Both the position numbers and the translations under genes were made by a program. The notes under the pieces were generated by a model. The model searched no databases. It saw nothing but the letters and a program-made list of their open reading frames with translations, and was not told the DNA's origin. A stretch of 64,000 nt of DNA, taken from positions 37,735 through 101,734 of the forward strand of contig WREP01000004.1 in NCBI GenBank assembly GCA_009779265.1, read 5' to 3'. Shown piece by piece: positions 63,832 to 64,000 of this stretch (within the stretch, counting starts at the first letter, position 1; each line of letters starts with the position of its first letter). The DNA is from Betaproteobacteria bacterium (GTDB lineage: Bacteria; Pseudomonadota; Gammaproteobacteria; Burkholderiales; Rhodocyclaceae).

Positions 63832-64000
63832 TCAGGAAAGCGTCTTGTCCTTCTCGACCAGCGCGTAGGCCGAGTGGTTGTGGATGGACTCGAAGTTTTC
63901 CGATTCGACCACATAGGCGTCGATGCGCGGCTCGGCGTTGAGGCGGGCGGCGACGTCGCGGACCATGTCCTCGACAAATTTCGGATTGTCGTAGGCGCGC
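63832..64000 (-). CDS. folE2: GTP cyclohydrolase FolE2 (partial, C-terminal end)
   Basis: Only the last about 55 residues lie in the window; the gene continues beyond 64000. The translated end reads [16 protein letters not shown], then [19 protein letters not shown] and a stop at 63832-63834. The [12 protein letters not shown] motif is diagnostic of the type IB (MptA/FolE2) GTP cyclohydrolase, the zinc-independent alternative first enzyme of folate synthesis. The reading direction matches phaC. Confidence 0.85.
   Translation of the reverse strand, partial: RAYDNPKFVEDMVRDVAARLNAEPRIDAYVVESENFESIHNHSAYALVEKDKTLS

Overview
The window looks like chromosomal DNA of a betaproteobacterium. High GC, the nor/acs/pha gene content and the nlpD-rpoS, tig-clpP-clpX-lon-hupB and gloB-methyltransferase-rnhA-dnaQ orders fit Rhodocyclales (Dechloromonas/Azonexus/Accumulibacter-like). 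That placement is inference from gene content and order, not a database match. Most genes are core housekeeping, with three accessory patches.

Layout. 1-8.2 kb: panD, then a nitric oxide reductase operon norC-norB-norE-norF-norQ-norD followed by a Dnr-like Crp/Fnr regulator, and convergent to it an orphan RegB/PrrB-type redox histidine kinase. 8.4-14.3 kb: two small exported or surface-type proteins, a membrane methyltransferase, apeB-dnaQ-rnhA-methyltransferase reading left and gloB reading right. 14.3-21.3 kb: a palindromic repeat element, a DUF748/AsmA-like protein, malonyl-CoA decarboxylase flanked by repeats, rmuC and a DUF3293 gene. 21.3-25.6 kb: an accessory patch of small lipoproteins, an XRE regulator and a LemA-GYF_2 fusion, including a duplicated lipoprotein leader. 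25.8-29.4 kb: bamD, rluD, pgeF and vapBC. 29.6-36.7 kb: tex, fliW, a gamma-carbonic anhydrase and a tight stress operon (H-NS-like, surE, pcm, nlpD, rpoS). 37.2-43.6 kb: tRNA-His, tig, clpP, clpX, lon with a sigma-32-like promoter, hupB and tRNA-Val. 43.7-45.5 kb: hicAB plus debris of a prophage next to tRNA-Ser.

45.6-54.1 kb is the most unusual part. Around acetyl-CoA synthetase (acs) lie a CheY-like response regulator, the frameshifted tail of its probable histidine kinase, a membrane protein joining PAS and pseudokinase modules to an intact DEDDh exonuclease, a cNMP/CBS/nucleotidyltransferase-like (DUF294) protein, and a second exonuclease-fold protein that has lost nearly all its catalytic residues. 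A low-GC, cassette-like gene interrupts the series. I read this as an acetate-linked signalling neighbourhood with a nuclease output; that function is inference.

54.6-64 kb: yqhA, class I fumarase, a REC-GGDEF protein with both active sites degenerate, an arsenite module (arsR-acr3), and polyhydroxyalkanoate genes phaC-phaB-phaB followed by phaR, ending in a partial folE2.

Physiologically the genes suggest a facultative denitrifier that detoxifies NO, activates acetate, stores carbon as polyhydroxybutyrate and exports arsenite. Several short palindromic repeat families are scattered in the intergenic spaces.
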